DNA of 64,000 bases from Trichocladium uniseriatum (Eukaryota > Ascomycota > Sordariomycetes > Sordariales > Chaetomiaceae), in the NCBI GenBank assembly GCA_017139535.1, contig WOUO01000005.1, positions 62,001-126,000 on the forward strand, written 5' to 3'. The notes beneath the pieces were generated by a model that saw nothing but the letters and a program-made list of their open reading frames with translations, did not search any database and had not been told where the DNA came from. The translations under genes were made by a program, and so were the position numbers. Of this stretch, positions 32,849 through 44,034 are shown piece by piece. Each line of letters opens with the position of its first letter. Within the stretch, counting starts at the first letter, position 1.

Positions 32849-33316
32849 TTACCACGACGAGCCCATGGGCGAGGCCGTGGCGGGGGGAGGAGACGGGGAT
32901 TCACAACTTCCGGGGTATGCTCGTGATGACACAGTGAATATTGGGGTGTTTGTGAGTGGGGAGCCGATGATAAGGTTTAGATCAGATCGGTTGGAGTTAA
33001 GGTTTGGGAGCATGAACGCAGAACGATAAGTGGATAACAGGTCGGCAGTTGTCTCGGTCTTGGAGGTGATATGCTGCGTGGTGCTTGACAGGGCCCCAGG
33101 CCCTAGGCCGTCTAGACCTGGAGATAAGGACGAGAAGCTCTGCAGGAAGCCTCGGAGTTGCTTCTTCGCAGCTCCGCTCGGGGTTCGGGGTCTCGGTGAG
33201 GAAGTTGGGAAGTGGAGAATTGCTTGAAGTGGTTGCTTTGGCGTGCCGGGGTCTGAGAGCGCCGCCAAACTTTCACCCGAGGGATTCAGCGGAGACCTCA
33301 CGTGAGCCAAGCCCAT
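32849..33316 (-). CDS. Hypothetical Ser/Pro-rich ORF
   Basis: 155 codons from an ATG at 33316, with no family resemblance. The protein is Ser/Pro/Thr-rich with a basic stretch (PRPRTPSGAAKKQLRGF) and looks disordered. It is included because it has an ATG, no overlap with better models and a composition unlike a random frame. It may be a fragment of a spliced gene, as the last codons run into low complexity. Low confidence. Confidence 0.28.
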   Translation of the reverse strand: MGLAHVRSPLNPSGESLAALSDPGTPKQPLQAILHFPTSSPRPRTPSGAAKKQLRGFLQSFSSLSPGLDGLGPGALSSTTQHITSKTETTADLLSTYRSAFMLPNLNSNRSDLNLIIGSPLTNTPIFTVSSRAYPGSCESPSPPPATASPMGSSW

Positions 33317-34130
33317 TTCGGGACCAGCCTTAAAATTTTCTGGTTTGCGGGGTCGCAGGGCGACAGGGCAGGATTTTAGGTTATCGTCTTATCACACAGC
33401 ACTGCCAAGGGCTTGATAGTGCTCGTTTCCGCACCACCACAACTGCCATGACTGGCGATGCGGGACAACGTCACGGTCCGCTCTCTTGGCCAATCGACAA
33501 CCTGGCCAGGCCTCCCTCAACCAGAATGGAAGAATCCTTAGCCACCGTTCCCCCGGATATCACTACGCGTTCGAGCGATGAACTCCGGGATAGTTCCATG
33601 GCACGCGTGGGGGATGGTAGGGGTCTAGTCCGGTTGAGGGCACACCGATAAGCCCCTCTCCAAGAAGCCTCGGGTCGTCGATAAGTATCGGACGACGTGC
33701 AGACAGAACGAGACTATCAGACTATCTATCGGCTGTCCTGTCAAAGGTGGAAACGCTGCAAGTCCGACTTTATTATTAGTCCCGGCAGGGACATTCAAGT
33801 GGCGTTCCAGACCTTTGGCCGTTCCTCAGGCCCGTCGTCGATTCGTCACCATCCAGACCGTCCCCAGAGTTCCACTAGGGATCCCTCCCACAGAGAATTT
33901 TGAGGTCGGGAGTTTCGACCTTTTGTTGAACCCCATTCCCCATTGACCGAACGCGATCGACTTTTTTCTCCCTCTCGACAAACCCTTTCACGTGCCACGC
34001 GTCAGCTTGCAGACCACCAAGAAGTCAGCAACTACCCTGCCGGCCCCGGAGGCTCGTGGCCGAGACAGCTTCAGACCGCCTCACAGCTTCGCGTCGTCTT
34101 CTTGCTCAACTCGACTTCCCTAACCCCTCC
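33317..34130. promoter_or_regulatory. Upstream region of the NCS1 permease gene
   Basis: 814 bp. No supported ORF. The last 150 bases before 34131 are pyrimidine-rich in the pattern of fungal leaders. Confidence 0.35.
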
Positions 34131-36020
34131 ATGACCATGTCGGTAAAGCCCAGCGCGCTCCGGCGCTTGGCCGACAAGGTGGCCGTGGAATCCGAGCCGG
34201 GGCTGACCAACACCCAGTTGATGGTGCGAACTCTTGCTTGATCGTCATGGCGGCGGGCATCCTGATCCTCTCTCCCCCCGCCGTGGTCGCCGCAGTTGGC
34301 CGCTGACCACCCGCCCTCCCACCAGTTGACGAACCACGATCTGAAGCCCGTCGAAGTCGCCCGTCGCACATGGGGGGCCTGGAACTTTGTCGGCTTCTGG
34401 GTCGCCGACTCGTTCAACATCAACACGTGGATGATCTCGTCGTCCATGATTGTCAGCGGCCTGTCGTGGTGGCAGTCGTGGCTGTGCGTCTGGATCGGCT
34501 ACGCCATCTCGGGCTTCTTCATCACCCTGACCGGCCGCATCGGCTCGACCTACCACATCGGCTTCCCCGTCGTGAGCCGGGCCTCGTTTGGCATCTGGGG
34601 GAGCATGTGGCCCGTCCTCAACCGCGCCGCTATGGGTGCGTGGGCCTCTACCCCTGAAGGGGCTGCGTCGTGGCTAACTGCGAAGCAGCATGCATCTGGT
34701 ATGGCGTGCAAGCGTACATTGGCGGCCACTGTGTGTATATCATGATCCGCGCCATTTGGAAGAGCTGGGTGAGCGACCCGCCGCATCTCTGTGTAACCCC
34801 CCTTTAAGCCCCGTCCTAACATAAGTCAGGACCGCGAGATCATTCCGAATCACTTCTCGGAGAGCTCGGGCACGACAACAGCTGACTACGCCTCCTTCTT
34901 CATCTTTTGGCTCTGCTCACTCCCCGCCATCTGGTTCCCTGTCCACCAGATCCGCCACCTGTTCACTGTCAAGGCCTACTTTGTCCCCACCGCGGCCATC
35001 GCGTTCCTCATCTGGGCCGTGGTCCGCGCCGGCGGTGTCGGCCCCATCGTCCGCCAGCCGGCGACCAAGGAGGGTTCCGAGCTCGCGTGGGCGTTTGTCA
35101 ATGGCATCATGAGTTCCATCGCCAACTTTGCGACCCTGATCGTCAACGACCCGGACTTTTCCCGCTTTGCTGTCAAGCCCCGCGACGCCATCTGGTCGCA
35201 GTTCTTCACCATCCCGACGGGCTTCGCCGTGACGTCGTTCATCGGCATCATCGTGTCGTCCTCGTCGACCGTAATCTACGGCGGCGAGGCCATCTGGGAC
35301 CCCCTGGTGCTTCTGGAGCGCTTCATCGACGACGGCGGCTCGGCGCAGCGCTTCGGCGTCTTTGTCATCGCGGCCGCCTTCTCGCTCGCCCAGCTAGGTA
35401 CCAACATCGCTGCCAACTCGGTCTCGGCCGGCACCGACATGACGGCCCTGCTCCCCCGCTGGCTGACCATCCGCCGCGGCGGCTACATCTGCGCCGCCGT
35501 CGGCCTCGCCATGTGCCCTTACACCCTGCTCACCTCGAGTAACCAGTTCACCACCTACCTGTCCGCCTACAGCGTCTTCCTGTCCTCCATCGCCGGAGTC
35601 ATGATCTCGGATTACTACCTTGTCCGCCTGGGCTACCTCGAGGTCAAGGAGCTGTATGACGCGCGCAGCACGGGGCCGTATTATTTCACCTATGGCGTCC
35701 ACTGGCGCGCCTATGTCGCCTACATTGCCGGCATTTTGATCAATGTCGTGGGCTTTGCGGGCGCCGTCGGCAACGAGGTGCCCATTGGTGCCACTTACAT
35801 CTACAACCTCAATTTCTTTTGCGGTTTCATCATCTCGGCCGGCATGTACTGGGGACTGTGCAAGATCTGGCCGATCCCGGCGGTGAGCGACAAGTGGATG
35901 GAGGTTGGCGATGAGATTGATGATTTGAGGTTGGCGTATGACACCGAAAGTGGGAGTCAGGACTATGAGCAGGAGGTTGTGGGGGCGGGGTATAAAAAGG
36001 ATGATGGGAGGATAGTGTAA
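34131..36020 (+). CDS. NCS1-family nucleobase/allantoin/uridine permease
   Basis: Four exons: 34131-34223, 34326-34635, 34689-34768 and 34830-36020, giving 557 aa. The first donor is GTGCGA, weaker than the others; later junctions are ordinary. LTNHDLKPVE and RRTWGAWNFVGFWVADSFN form the NCS1 entry motif, followed by INTWMISSSMI. GTNIAANSVSAGTDMTALLP in the middle of the protein is the signature around helix 8, and MISDYYLVRLGYLEV marks the 10th-helix region of fungal Fur-type carriers. About 12 membrane helices are expected in the plasma membrane. NCS1 proteins import uracil, allantoin, uridine, thiamine or related compounds; the substrate cannot be fixed here. A second ATG at 34137 could also serve. 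Confidence 0.9.
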
Positions 36021-36801
36021 GAGTTGGTCTTGGATATGTGGAGTTGGCTACGAACTGAAGGCTGAGGTCGTAAATACTGTTCCTTGCAACTCGGTCGCCT
36101 GGTCAGAACTGGTAATTCTGACATGGACATACAATAAGATGTAAACACCTGTTGATGTAACAGGACTGGCCTTTCCGCTAATCCGACGCAAGTCCCCAGC
36201 GCGATCGATGACCGCGTTCACGGAGTTGGCTAGTGTATCGAGAGCTTCGGGCGAGGGAAAAACGATGAGCAAGGAAAGTGGCCTCTCTATGACGGGCCGT
36301 GACTCCGGTGCCCTTGATCACGATGGTGACTTACAGGACCCTGTTTGTCAATGTTGACCCCTATTTTGACGACTTTTTTTGGGCCTTGCTTCTGTTGAGC
36401 GCTCGGGACTTTGCAACCCCAGCTGAGTTGGGCCAAACTTGGTTTGGCTGAGCCTGGTTTGCAGCACCTATTTGAAAGGCGAGGACATTTTGCGGTATAT
36501 CCCAATTTTTAATGATGCTCGATCATGGCCTCATGCAATTCGTGCCAGTCGATGTTAACGCGGAGTTGTGAGCGACGGGACGGACCACTCTTGACTGAAC
36601 AATGCCAAGGCAACGATAATGACCCTAACCCTGACATGTTGGCCCGCCCATCAACCCTGGTCCTGGCCATTGGTGGGGCAAGGCGGCAGAATTCCTCTCC
36701 GCCAAAATTTTCCCGAAGCTGAGCAGTCGGTTTGGTGCAAACAGTGGACGGCAGCGAGAGCTTGGATTAGTCGCTTGTCCAAGATTTTAGCAGACGACAC
36801 A
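36021..36801. promoter_or_regulatory. Intergenic, upstream of DBP4
   Basis: 781 bp between tandem genes. Small ORFs on both strands lack domains. No specific element assigned. Confidence 0.35.
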
Positions 36802-39325
36802 ATGGCAGGCACCGGTGCAAAGGGCGCACTGCCACATCGCAACAAGCCGACCAAGGCCGCGCCGAAAAAGCAAGAAACAAAGTCATTGAAGAGGAAGAGG
36901 GACCAAGAAGACTTGGGCAAGCTGCGCGCTGCCGTCGACCAACTGGTGAGACTCCTTTCTCATGGTTTTATGCTTCAAGGAGCCACCCCTAACCCGCCAC
37001 CAGGACCCCAAGTCGGCCGACATCAAGAAATTCACCGACCTCCCCCTCTCCGAACCCACCGCATCCGGCCTGCGCGCCTCCCACTTCGAAGTCCCGACCG
37101 ATGTCCAACGAGCCGCCATCCCCCTCGCGCTCAAAGGCCAAGATATTCTCGGAGCCGCCAAGACGGGAAGCGGCAAGACACTCGCCTTCCTCGTCCCTGT
37201 GCTCGAGAAGCTCTACCACGCCAAATGGACCGAGTACGATGGGCTCGGCGCCCTCATCATTAGCCCGACCCGCGAATTGGCCGTCCAGATCTTCGAGGTG
37301 CTGCGCAAGATTGGGCGGAAACACTACTTTTCGGCTGGCCTGGTCATTGGTGGCAAGAGTCTGAAGGAGGAAGCCGAGCGGTTGGGGCGCATGAACATCT
37401 TGGTTTGCACGCCAGGGAGGTTACTGCAGCACTTGGACCAGACGGCGGGCTTCGACGTGGACAACCTCCAGATCCTGGTGCTGGACGAGGCGGATCGCAT
37501 CATGGACATGGGTTTCCAGTCCGCCGTCGACGCCCTGATCGAGCATCTCCCCAAGAGCAGACAGACCCTCCTGTTCTCGGCCACGCAGAGCAAACGGATT
37601 TCGGATCTGGCGCGCCTGAGTTTGAAGGACCCCGAGTACGTGTCGGCGCATGAAGCTGCGGCGAGTGCCACTCCGGTGACTCTGCAGCAGTCCTACATCG
37701 TGACGCCTCTGGCTGAGAAGCTCGACACGCTGTGGGGTTTTCTGCGGACCAACCTCAAGAGCAAGATTATCGTGTTTCTTTCCTCCGGCAAGCAGGTGCG
37801 CTTCGTGTTTGAAAGCTTCAAGCGCATGCAGCCCGGTATCCCCCTACTCCACCTCCACGGGCGGCAGAAGCAAGTGGCGCGCATGGAGATCACATCGCGG
37901 TTCTCCTCTGCAAAATACGCCTGTCTGTTTGCTACGGATGTTGTCGCCAGAGGTGTAGACTTCCCTGCCGTCGATTGGGTCATCCAGGCCGACTGCCCCG
38001 AAGACGCCGACACTTACATCCACCGAGTCGGCCGGACAGCCCGGTACGAGAGCAAGGGCCGGGCAGTACTGTTCCTCGAGCCCAGCGAGGAGGAAGGGTT
38101 CCTCAAGAGGCTGGAACAAAAGAAGGTCCCAATAACAAAAGTCAACGTCCGCGAGAACAAGAAGAAGAACATCAAGAACGAGATCCAGAGCCAATGCTTT
38201 CAGTCTCCCGACCTCAAATACCTCGGCCAGAAGGCCTTCATCTCCTACACCCGCTCCATCTACCTCCAAAAAGACAAGGAAGTTTTCAAGTTCAACGAGC
38301 TCGACCTCGACGGCTACGCCGAGTCGCTCGGTCTCCCGGGCACACCACAAATCAAATTCCAAAAGGGCGAGGACATCAAGCGGCTCAAGAACGCCTCGCG
38401 CGCCGCCATGTCCAGCGACTCCGACACCGACTCAGACGGCGAGGGCGGCAAGCGCAAGAAGGGCGAGGTGCGCACCAAGTATCAAAAGATGGCCGAGCGC
38501 CAGAACCAGGACGTTCTCTCGTCACACTACCGCAAGCTCCTCGGCGAAGACCAACCCGACTCGGACGATTCCGACGCCGACTTCCTCTCCGTCAAGCGCG
38601 TGCTCGACGGCGACGACCAAATCGACAACGCCGCCGCAGCCGGCGACGCTAAGAAACCCACCACCTCCTCAACCACCGAACCAAAAGTCATCAAGCTCGG
38701 CAAATCCGAACTCGTCATCGACTCGAACCGCCGCGAGAAACTCCTCAAGTCCAAAAAGAAGCTCCTCAAGTACATGGACCGCGGTAGCAAGCTCGTCTTT
38801 GACGACGACGGCAACGCCCACCCCATCTACGAGCTGCAGGGCGAGGACGACTTTGAGCGGGAAGGTCCCGCCGAGGCGCTGCGCCGCCAGTTTGTCGACG
38901 CCGAGGCCGGCAAGATCAAGGACGCCGACGTCGTCGACAAGCAGGCGGCCAAGGACCGGAGGAGGGAGAAGCGCGAGCGGCAGAAGGCAAGGGAGCGCGG
39001 GGAGGAGCTCGAGCGCGAGGGTGGTGGGGGTGTGGCGGTGTTGGATGTGGATGGGGATGGGCCGGAGGAAGATCCGCTTGCGTTGTTGCGGTCGCTGCCG
39101 GTTGCTGGTGGTGGTGGTGATAGTGGGGATGAAAGTGAGGAGGCAGAGAGGGAGCCGCCGAAGAAGAAGGTCAGGAAGTGGTTCCAGGATGATTCGGATG
39201 CCGAGGCGGAGGAGGCGAAGAAGAGCAAGAAGAGGAAGGGCGGGAAGAAGGTTATTGAGATGGCGCAGGAGCCGGATACCCTTGAGGACTACGAAGCTTT
39301 GGCCGCTGGGTTGTTGGAGGATTAG
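36802..39325 (+). CDS. DBP4: ATP-dependent DEAD-box RNA helicase Dbp4 (Hca4)
   Basis: Two exons, 36802-36945 and 37004-39325, giving 821 aa. Intron GTGAGA..CCAG, 58 nt. The basic N-terminus includes LKRKR. Q motif FEVPTDVQRAAIP (about 77-88), Walker A AKTGSGKT (about 100-107), DEAD at 209-212, SAT at 240-242, ARGVDFP and HRVGRTAR in the second lobe. After the helicase core, SQCFQSPDLKYLGQKAFISY is the C-terminal domain typical of Dbp4 rather than of Has1. The remaining third is acidic and Lys/Glu-rich with Ser/Asp clusters. Dbp4 is a nucleolar helicase needed for release of U14 snoRNA and early 18S rRNA processing, so with LCP5 it is a second ribosome-biogenesis gene in this window. Confidence 0.95.
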
Positions 39326-39627
39326 TATTGTGGAAGTCATGACAGTTAACTGATAGATAAACGAGAGAACTCATGCATGATGTGTGGCGAGCTTTGACAT
39401 GTTCTTTTCTCAAAGTCCACAAGTCCAACAGCACCAGGCACATTGAACAGATTATCACTTGTTGGCGATGCTTGTCCCTTAAAAACTAGAGTACCAATTG
39501 AACCAAGAACAAACTCCGTGGAATAAACGTATCTAAGTACTATCAAGATGCCCACCATCAATGGTATCATGCTCCGTCCGCCCCAAACGCCACGCCACAT
39601 CCCAAAATTATCACCAGACTCCACCTC
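39326..39627. other. Convergent 3' region
   Basis: 302 bp between the stop codons of DBP4 (+) and the SUN-domain gene (-). No gene seen. Confidence 0.4.
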
Positions 39628-42597
39628 TTACGTCTTCGCCTTCGCCTTCGCCTTCGCCTCCGCCTTACCAGTTAAATCCACCACCTCCCCATACAACCTG
39701 ACCCTATAGAAGCAAGTGTGATCCTCAGCCCCATAGTTCGTCACCGCCCGGATCAAGACCATATCCGTGGCCGCCTCCAAAGACAACAACTGCGACGAGA
39801 GCTGGTGCACAAAGACACCCTCGTCCTTGGGCACATGCTTGTAGGTAAACAAGCCCAACTTGATAAACCCGTCGGCGAGCAGCTTGGGGTTGGCGTCGCC
39901 GGCGAAAGTGGCGTCCATCCAGTCGCGCAGGCGCTCGCGGCGGGCCGGGTCGTCGACCGACGCCCACACCTCGACGTCCTTGGGCATGGCGCCCGGGTCG
40001 CTCGTCGCGGCCGGGTCGATGTGCTCGAGCGCGACGTACTGCGGGATCATGGTCTTGGCGAGCTGCACGGCGACGACGGCCGCGTTGGCTGACGTGCCCT
40101 GGGGCCCGCGCGCCGCGCACCAGCAGTGGCCCGGGTCGGTCCAGGGGGTGAGGGCCTGGTTGGGGTCGCGGTGGAAGCGCGGGATGTTGCGCATGAACTT
40201 GGCCCAGTTCTTGGCGCCGATGGGCGGCGGGTGCGGGAGTTCCCAGGTGGGCGAGGTCGCCGACTTTTCGATGATGGCGTTGTTGCCCGGGCTGAAGTGG
40301 TTGACCTGCCGCCGGAGGGCCGCGTCGACTTGGCGGACGCCGTCCTTGTACCCGATGATGAGCTGCCTGTCGCCGACCTCCTTGGTGATGATCCGTTTGA
40401 CGAGCTGTTGGATTTCGGTCTCAGACAGACCGCCCGAGGATGCTGACGATTTGACTTTTTGCACCATATCGTTGAGTTCCTTTCGGAGCTTCTCCATCTC
40501 CACATCGATCTCCTTCTTGCTCTTTGCCAAGTGGTTGTTGAGCTCGCGGATGAACTCGTCCCTCGACACAAGGGTCTCGGACCCAGACCCCTTGGACGGC
40601 CACCAAGCGCTGCCTTTAGACTTGTCTTGATTAATCATGTCTGCGACTTTTCGCTGGTTCTTCTGTAGCCACTTCTCCCATTGCGTCGGCGCGGACTTTT
40701 CAACAATCCGTTCAACGTCGTCGGGCGAGAGCTGTTTGCCAAGGAGCCCAGCCTTCTTGAGACGCTCTTGCGCCGCTTTCCAGTGCAGGTCGGAGATGCC
40801 CCGAGATTTGCCGTCCAAGGTCAGAATATTCTCATCCTGTATGATTCGGACCTTGAGGGCGTCCCAAAATTCGGGCGCAATGAGAACCTTGCCTTTCAGG
40901 TCCTTCCGTACCGAGACCACCTTGGGGATGATGGCCTTGAGATTCTCGACCGCGGCCTCGGTCGTTGTCGTGCGCCTTTGAAGATAGTCTTTCAAGTCGT
41001 CGTACTGGTCGTCTGTGAGAACGCCAAGCGGGTGGAGCAGTGGTGACGGGAAGAACTGCCCAACGTTGCTTGTCCAGTTCTGCCAGTGCTGCCATCCGTA
41101 CCAGTTGAGTCGTAAGACAGGATTCTCGAATTGATCTGGCCGAACCAGAATGTGGCTAAGACGTAATACATGGAGCAGAATAAACGCGCCAACTATGGCC
41201 CGGAAGATTGACTGCAGACTAAACAAGTCCCTAACATCGAACCGATACCTTGGTTTGTTGTTGGGAATAGTGGGGGGAGGTTGTTCAGCAGTGCTTTCCT
41301 CAACGGTACGGGTAGCTTTCTCTTCTGGGAAAAATTCGGCTCCAGTGGGATCAGAGCCAGTTCGACTCGAGTATTGCGGTGGGGCACTGCCAATGGAATC
41401 CTGCGACGATGGAAGGCTGCCCAGGCCCAGTTGCCGAGCATACCTCGAGCGTGCTTCAGGAGGCGGCGCGAGCTCGATTTGAGGCGCTGTCGTTTTGCGA
41501 ACAGGGCGTCTCGAAGCCGCTGTTGACGCTGTGGGTGGAGAGGGGGGTTCGGAGGGCACGAATGGTGGCGGCGGCGGCCCAGGCCGGGATGGAGGTTTTG
41601 GAGTCTGAAGCTCTGCATCAAGGAAGAGGTTGCGTTCCTCGATAAAACTGCGTGCGGACGGAGGCCTTGGGCTGCTGAAATCCCCTGCCTGCGGCGTGCT
41701 CCCTGGTGTGGTGACTGTTGTGGATCGGGTTGCTGACGGTTGTGGAGGCGGCATCGCTGCTCTCGCCGCTTCTTCCCGCAGCGCTTGCTGCCGAAGGCGT
41801 TCCCGCTCGGCCTCGGCGGCTTCGGCTTTGGCCCGTTCCTCTTCGGCGCGGCGTCGAGCCTCGGCTTCGGCCCGTTTTTTCTCTTCGGCGAGGCGTCGAG
41901 CTTCGGCCTCGGCCCGTTGTTTCTCTTCGGCGCGGCGTCGAGTCTCGGCAGCCCGCTCGCGTCTCAACCGCGCAGCTCTTTCCTGCTGTTCTTGTTCGGC
42001 GCGCGCTTCTGCCTCATCGTCGCGGGCTCTCTTGAGTGTCGGCTTTTGTCGTAGCCGTGAATTGGCCTGGTCGTCCTCATCATCCTGGAACTCGTATTCG
42101 CTCCCTTCTTCGCTCATCTCACTCTGCTCCCCGGGGTCTGTCGCCCCCTCGTCCACATCGGACGTAGGCTGTCGTGCAGCTGGTTCTGGAGACGCAGTCG
42201 CGTTTCTCCTGGCCTGCCTTGCCAGATCCTTAATCCGGCGGCGGGCTTCTGCGGCCTGGGTGTCTTTCTGAACCTTGGTGAAAATCTCAGCCGCGGCTTT
42301 CTCGACGTCACCTCCACCGCCGACATTAGAGCGATCGGGCAGCGCGGCCATGGGCGAGCCGTAAGAGGTGCTATACTTGGCCGGAATAGGCGCCCTGACT
42401 GCGCCTCCACGGGCAGAAGCGGGGGTTCCTGCCCGTCCCTGGGGTGCAGGTGACGGGCTTGCAGCTGCCCGGACCCTACGTTTGGGAGGCATGGCGGCTG
42501 TTTTGCGAGATTTTGGGCCAGGGGCGAGACGTTGAGAACGTTCGGACGGACTGGGGAGCATGTCAGCCATCGCTGCAAATTGCGGGTAGCCGAGCAT
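39628..42597 (-). CDS. SUN-domain (Sad1/UNC-84-like) nuclear envelope protein
   Basis: Single exon, 989 aa from the ATG at 42597. A second Met at 42570 has a better context (gcgATGgc) and may be the real start. The N-terminal half is nucleoplasmic in type: basic PPKRRVRAAAS, acidic clusters, then a charged Arg/Glu/Ala helix with 13-14-residue repeats (about 205-300) and a Pro-rich stretch. A single membrane helix lies at about 463-485 (AIVGAFILLHVLRL). Lumenal coiled-coil segments follow (about 600-780), then the SUN domain (about 800-985) with GHCWCAARGPQG, VTLEHI-like VALEHIDP and FYRVRLYG. SUN proteins span the inner nuclear membrane and bind KASH partners, linking chromatin or spindle pole body to the cytoskeleton. 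The extreme C-terminus is a run of Lys-Ala dipeptides, which is unusual. Confidence 0.88.
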   Translation of the reverse strand: MLGYPQFAAMADMLPSPSERSQRLAPGPKSRKTAAMPPKRRVRAAASPSPAPQGRAGTPASARGGAVRAPIPAKYSTSYGSPMAALPDRSNVGGGGDVEKAAAEIFTKVQKDTQAAEARRRIKDLARQARRNATASPEPAARQPTSDVDEGATDPGEQSEMSEEGSEYEFQDDEDDQANSRLRQKPTLKRARDDEAEARAEQEQQERAARLRRERAAETRRRAEEKQRAEAEARRLAEEKKRAEAEARRRAEEERAKAEAAEAERERLRQQALREEAARAAMPPPQPSATRSTTVTTPGSTPQAGDFSSPRPPSARSFIEERNLFLDAELQTPKPPSRPGPPPPPFVPSEPPSPPTASTAASRRPVRKTTAPQIELAPPPEARSRYARQLGLGSLPSSQDSIGSAPPQYSSRTGSDPTGAEFFPEEKATRTVEESTAEQPPPTIPNNKPRYRFDVRDLFSLQSIFRAIVGAFILLHVLRLSHILVRPDQFENPVLRLNWYGWQHWQNWTSNVGQFFPSPLLHPLGVLTDDQYDDLKDYLQRRTTTTEAAVENLKAIIPKVVSVRKDLKGKVLIAPEFWDALKVRIIQDENILTLDGKSRGISDLHWKAAQERLKKAGLLGKQLSPDDVERIVEKSAPTQWEKWLQKNQRKVADMINQDKSKGSAWWPSKGSGSETLVSRDEFIRELNNHLAKSKKEIDVEMEKLRKELNDMVQKVKSSASSGGLSETEIQQLVKRIITKEVGDRQLIIGYKDGVRQVDAALRRQVNHFSPGNNAIIEKSATSPTWELPHPPPIGAKNWAKFMRNIPRFHRDPNQALTPWTDPGHCWCAARGPQGTSANAAVVAVQLAKTMIPQYVALEHIDPAATSDPGAMPKDVEVWASVDDPARRERLRDWMDATFAGDANPKLLADGFIKLGLFTYKHVPKDEGVFVHQLSSQLLSLEAATDMVLIRAVTNYGAEDHTCFYRVRLYGEVVDLTGKAEAKAKAKAKT
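39630..39665 (-). repeat. Hexanucleotide repeat encoding the Ala/Lys tail
   Basis: Tandem cttcgc/ctccgc units at the 3' end of the SUN gene encode AEAKAKAKAK just before the stop codon. Length polymorphism would be expected. Confidence 0.75.
41836..41970 (-). repeat. 39-42 bp in-frame minisatellite in the SUN gene
   Basis: Three to four imperfect copies of a unit containing ggcccg..ctcttcggcg..ggcgtcgag. They encode EEKxRAEAEARRxA-type peptides of 13-14 residues in the charged helix. Copies remain in frame and keep the Glu/Arg/Ala pattern. Confidence 0.7.
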
Positions 42598-44034
42598 GAC
42601 CGGGCCAACAGAATGAAGCCCGAGTGAGATGCGATGAGGCCATAAGAGGAAAAGAAAAGCAGAGAATTTGGGAAGGTGAGAAGATTTGATGCACGACCAG
42701 ATGGATTGGGTATAAAAGTGCAAAACATGATGAACTCATACCTTGAGTGACAGCGTGGCTGACCGACAGCTCAGTAGGTGACTCGAGATGCAGTTGGTGG
42801 CTCGACACGTCACGGCCAGCGATGTCCCGGCAAAGCGAGGAATATATAATGCGGCGATTCGCAATGAAGTCTGAACTTGAAATCGCAGTCGCAAATTAAA
42901 AACCCGTGCTAAGTCTCAAAACAATCTCGTTCATGATGGCCGGCGACGGGAACCGATGAAACCGAAGACTCGGAGCTCGAGGATGTGATGGTCGGGGCGC
43001 GAAGCAACTAAAATGGCGGGAGCCCAAAGTTGCAGAGTTGCCTTGCGCTCAAAGTTGACATCGCAAGCAGAAAGAAAGCTCTTGTCTCTGTCTTGTCTTG
43101 TGTCTGAAAACGGCGTCTTCTTTGAGCCCTCGACGACTGGACGCATTCATGGCTGCGCAACTCAGCGCGCTTCTTTGTTCCCAACTGGCGGTTGGCATGC
43201 GGCTGTGGATCGGCGCGTTTTTCGACGCCCGGCGCGGCTGGAGCTTGGATGAGAGCTGTTGGACCCTGGGCCAACAGATTGATGACTCAGCAGCTCGAGT
43301 TGCTATTCTTCTATGCGATATGCACTTTACGGGTATCACAGCTGGGCTCCGGCGCCCTCGAGGTTTCAAGCTTCATGTTGATCACTGCCAGGTCACAGAT
43401 CTGCATTTCGTGCAGCCCAACATTCGAGACGCCATGTCACCGCCTTGTGCGCTGCGGGACTTGACCAAAGTTGCCGATTGCTTGAGTATTACGAGGAAAC
43501 ACAGCCACAATTGAACACACCGTCGTTTCGAAACACGAAGCTGCATCTCGGTGTATCTCGTTGTCTGCATTCCCACGATCGCCGAACTTCGAAAAGACCA
43601 TTTCTTGTTCATAATTGACCGACAAGTTCCCAGACGGAACACCCTAATTGTAGCGGATATCAGTAAGAATTAACTCTTCCTTACCGTCAAGGCTTGCATT
43701 GTGACACACAAGTGAATAGGGATGTAAATCCCAATCGAAGGTGCCATCCCACGCCGGCCTTGATCCCACTTCAACCTCTTGGCCCCACATTAAAGTTGCC
43801 CCTCAGGGGCGGGTGGTGCTGCAGGGTGGGGCCCTGTTTAAAGTTTCTGGGCGTCGTCGGTCGCAAACCATGGAGAGCCCCACGACACTGCGAGATTCGA
43901 CCTCCTCCATTTATTAATTCCTGCTGCACCTTGCTTGCCCTCTTTGTTCTACCACCTTTCCTTTGCCGAAGAAAACATACCTCCCTACCTATCCATACAT
44001 ACCTTCGACACACGAAAGAGGAAGAAGCGAAAAC
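42598..44034. promoter_or_regulatory. 1.4-kb divergent upstream region, SUN gene / epimerase gene
   Basis: No ORF is supported. The side near the epimerase (43880-44034) is pyrimidine-rich and ends in gaaaacATGg. Two head-to-head stress-type motifs lie at 43799-43809 and are listed separately. Confidence 0.4.
43798..43810. promoter_or_regulatory. Palindromic pair of STRE-like motifs (CCCCT/AGGGG)
   Basis: gcccctcaggggc is a near-perfect 13-bp inverted repeat about 225 bp upstream of the epimerase ATG. CCCCT/AGGGG is the Msn2/Msn4-type stress-response element, and the core also resembles sites bound by other C2H2 regulators. Presence of the motif is seen; its use is inference. Confidence 0.35.
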
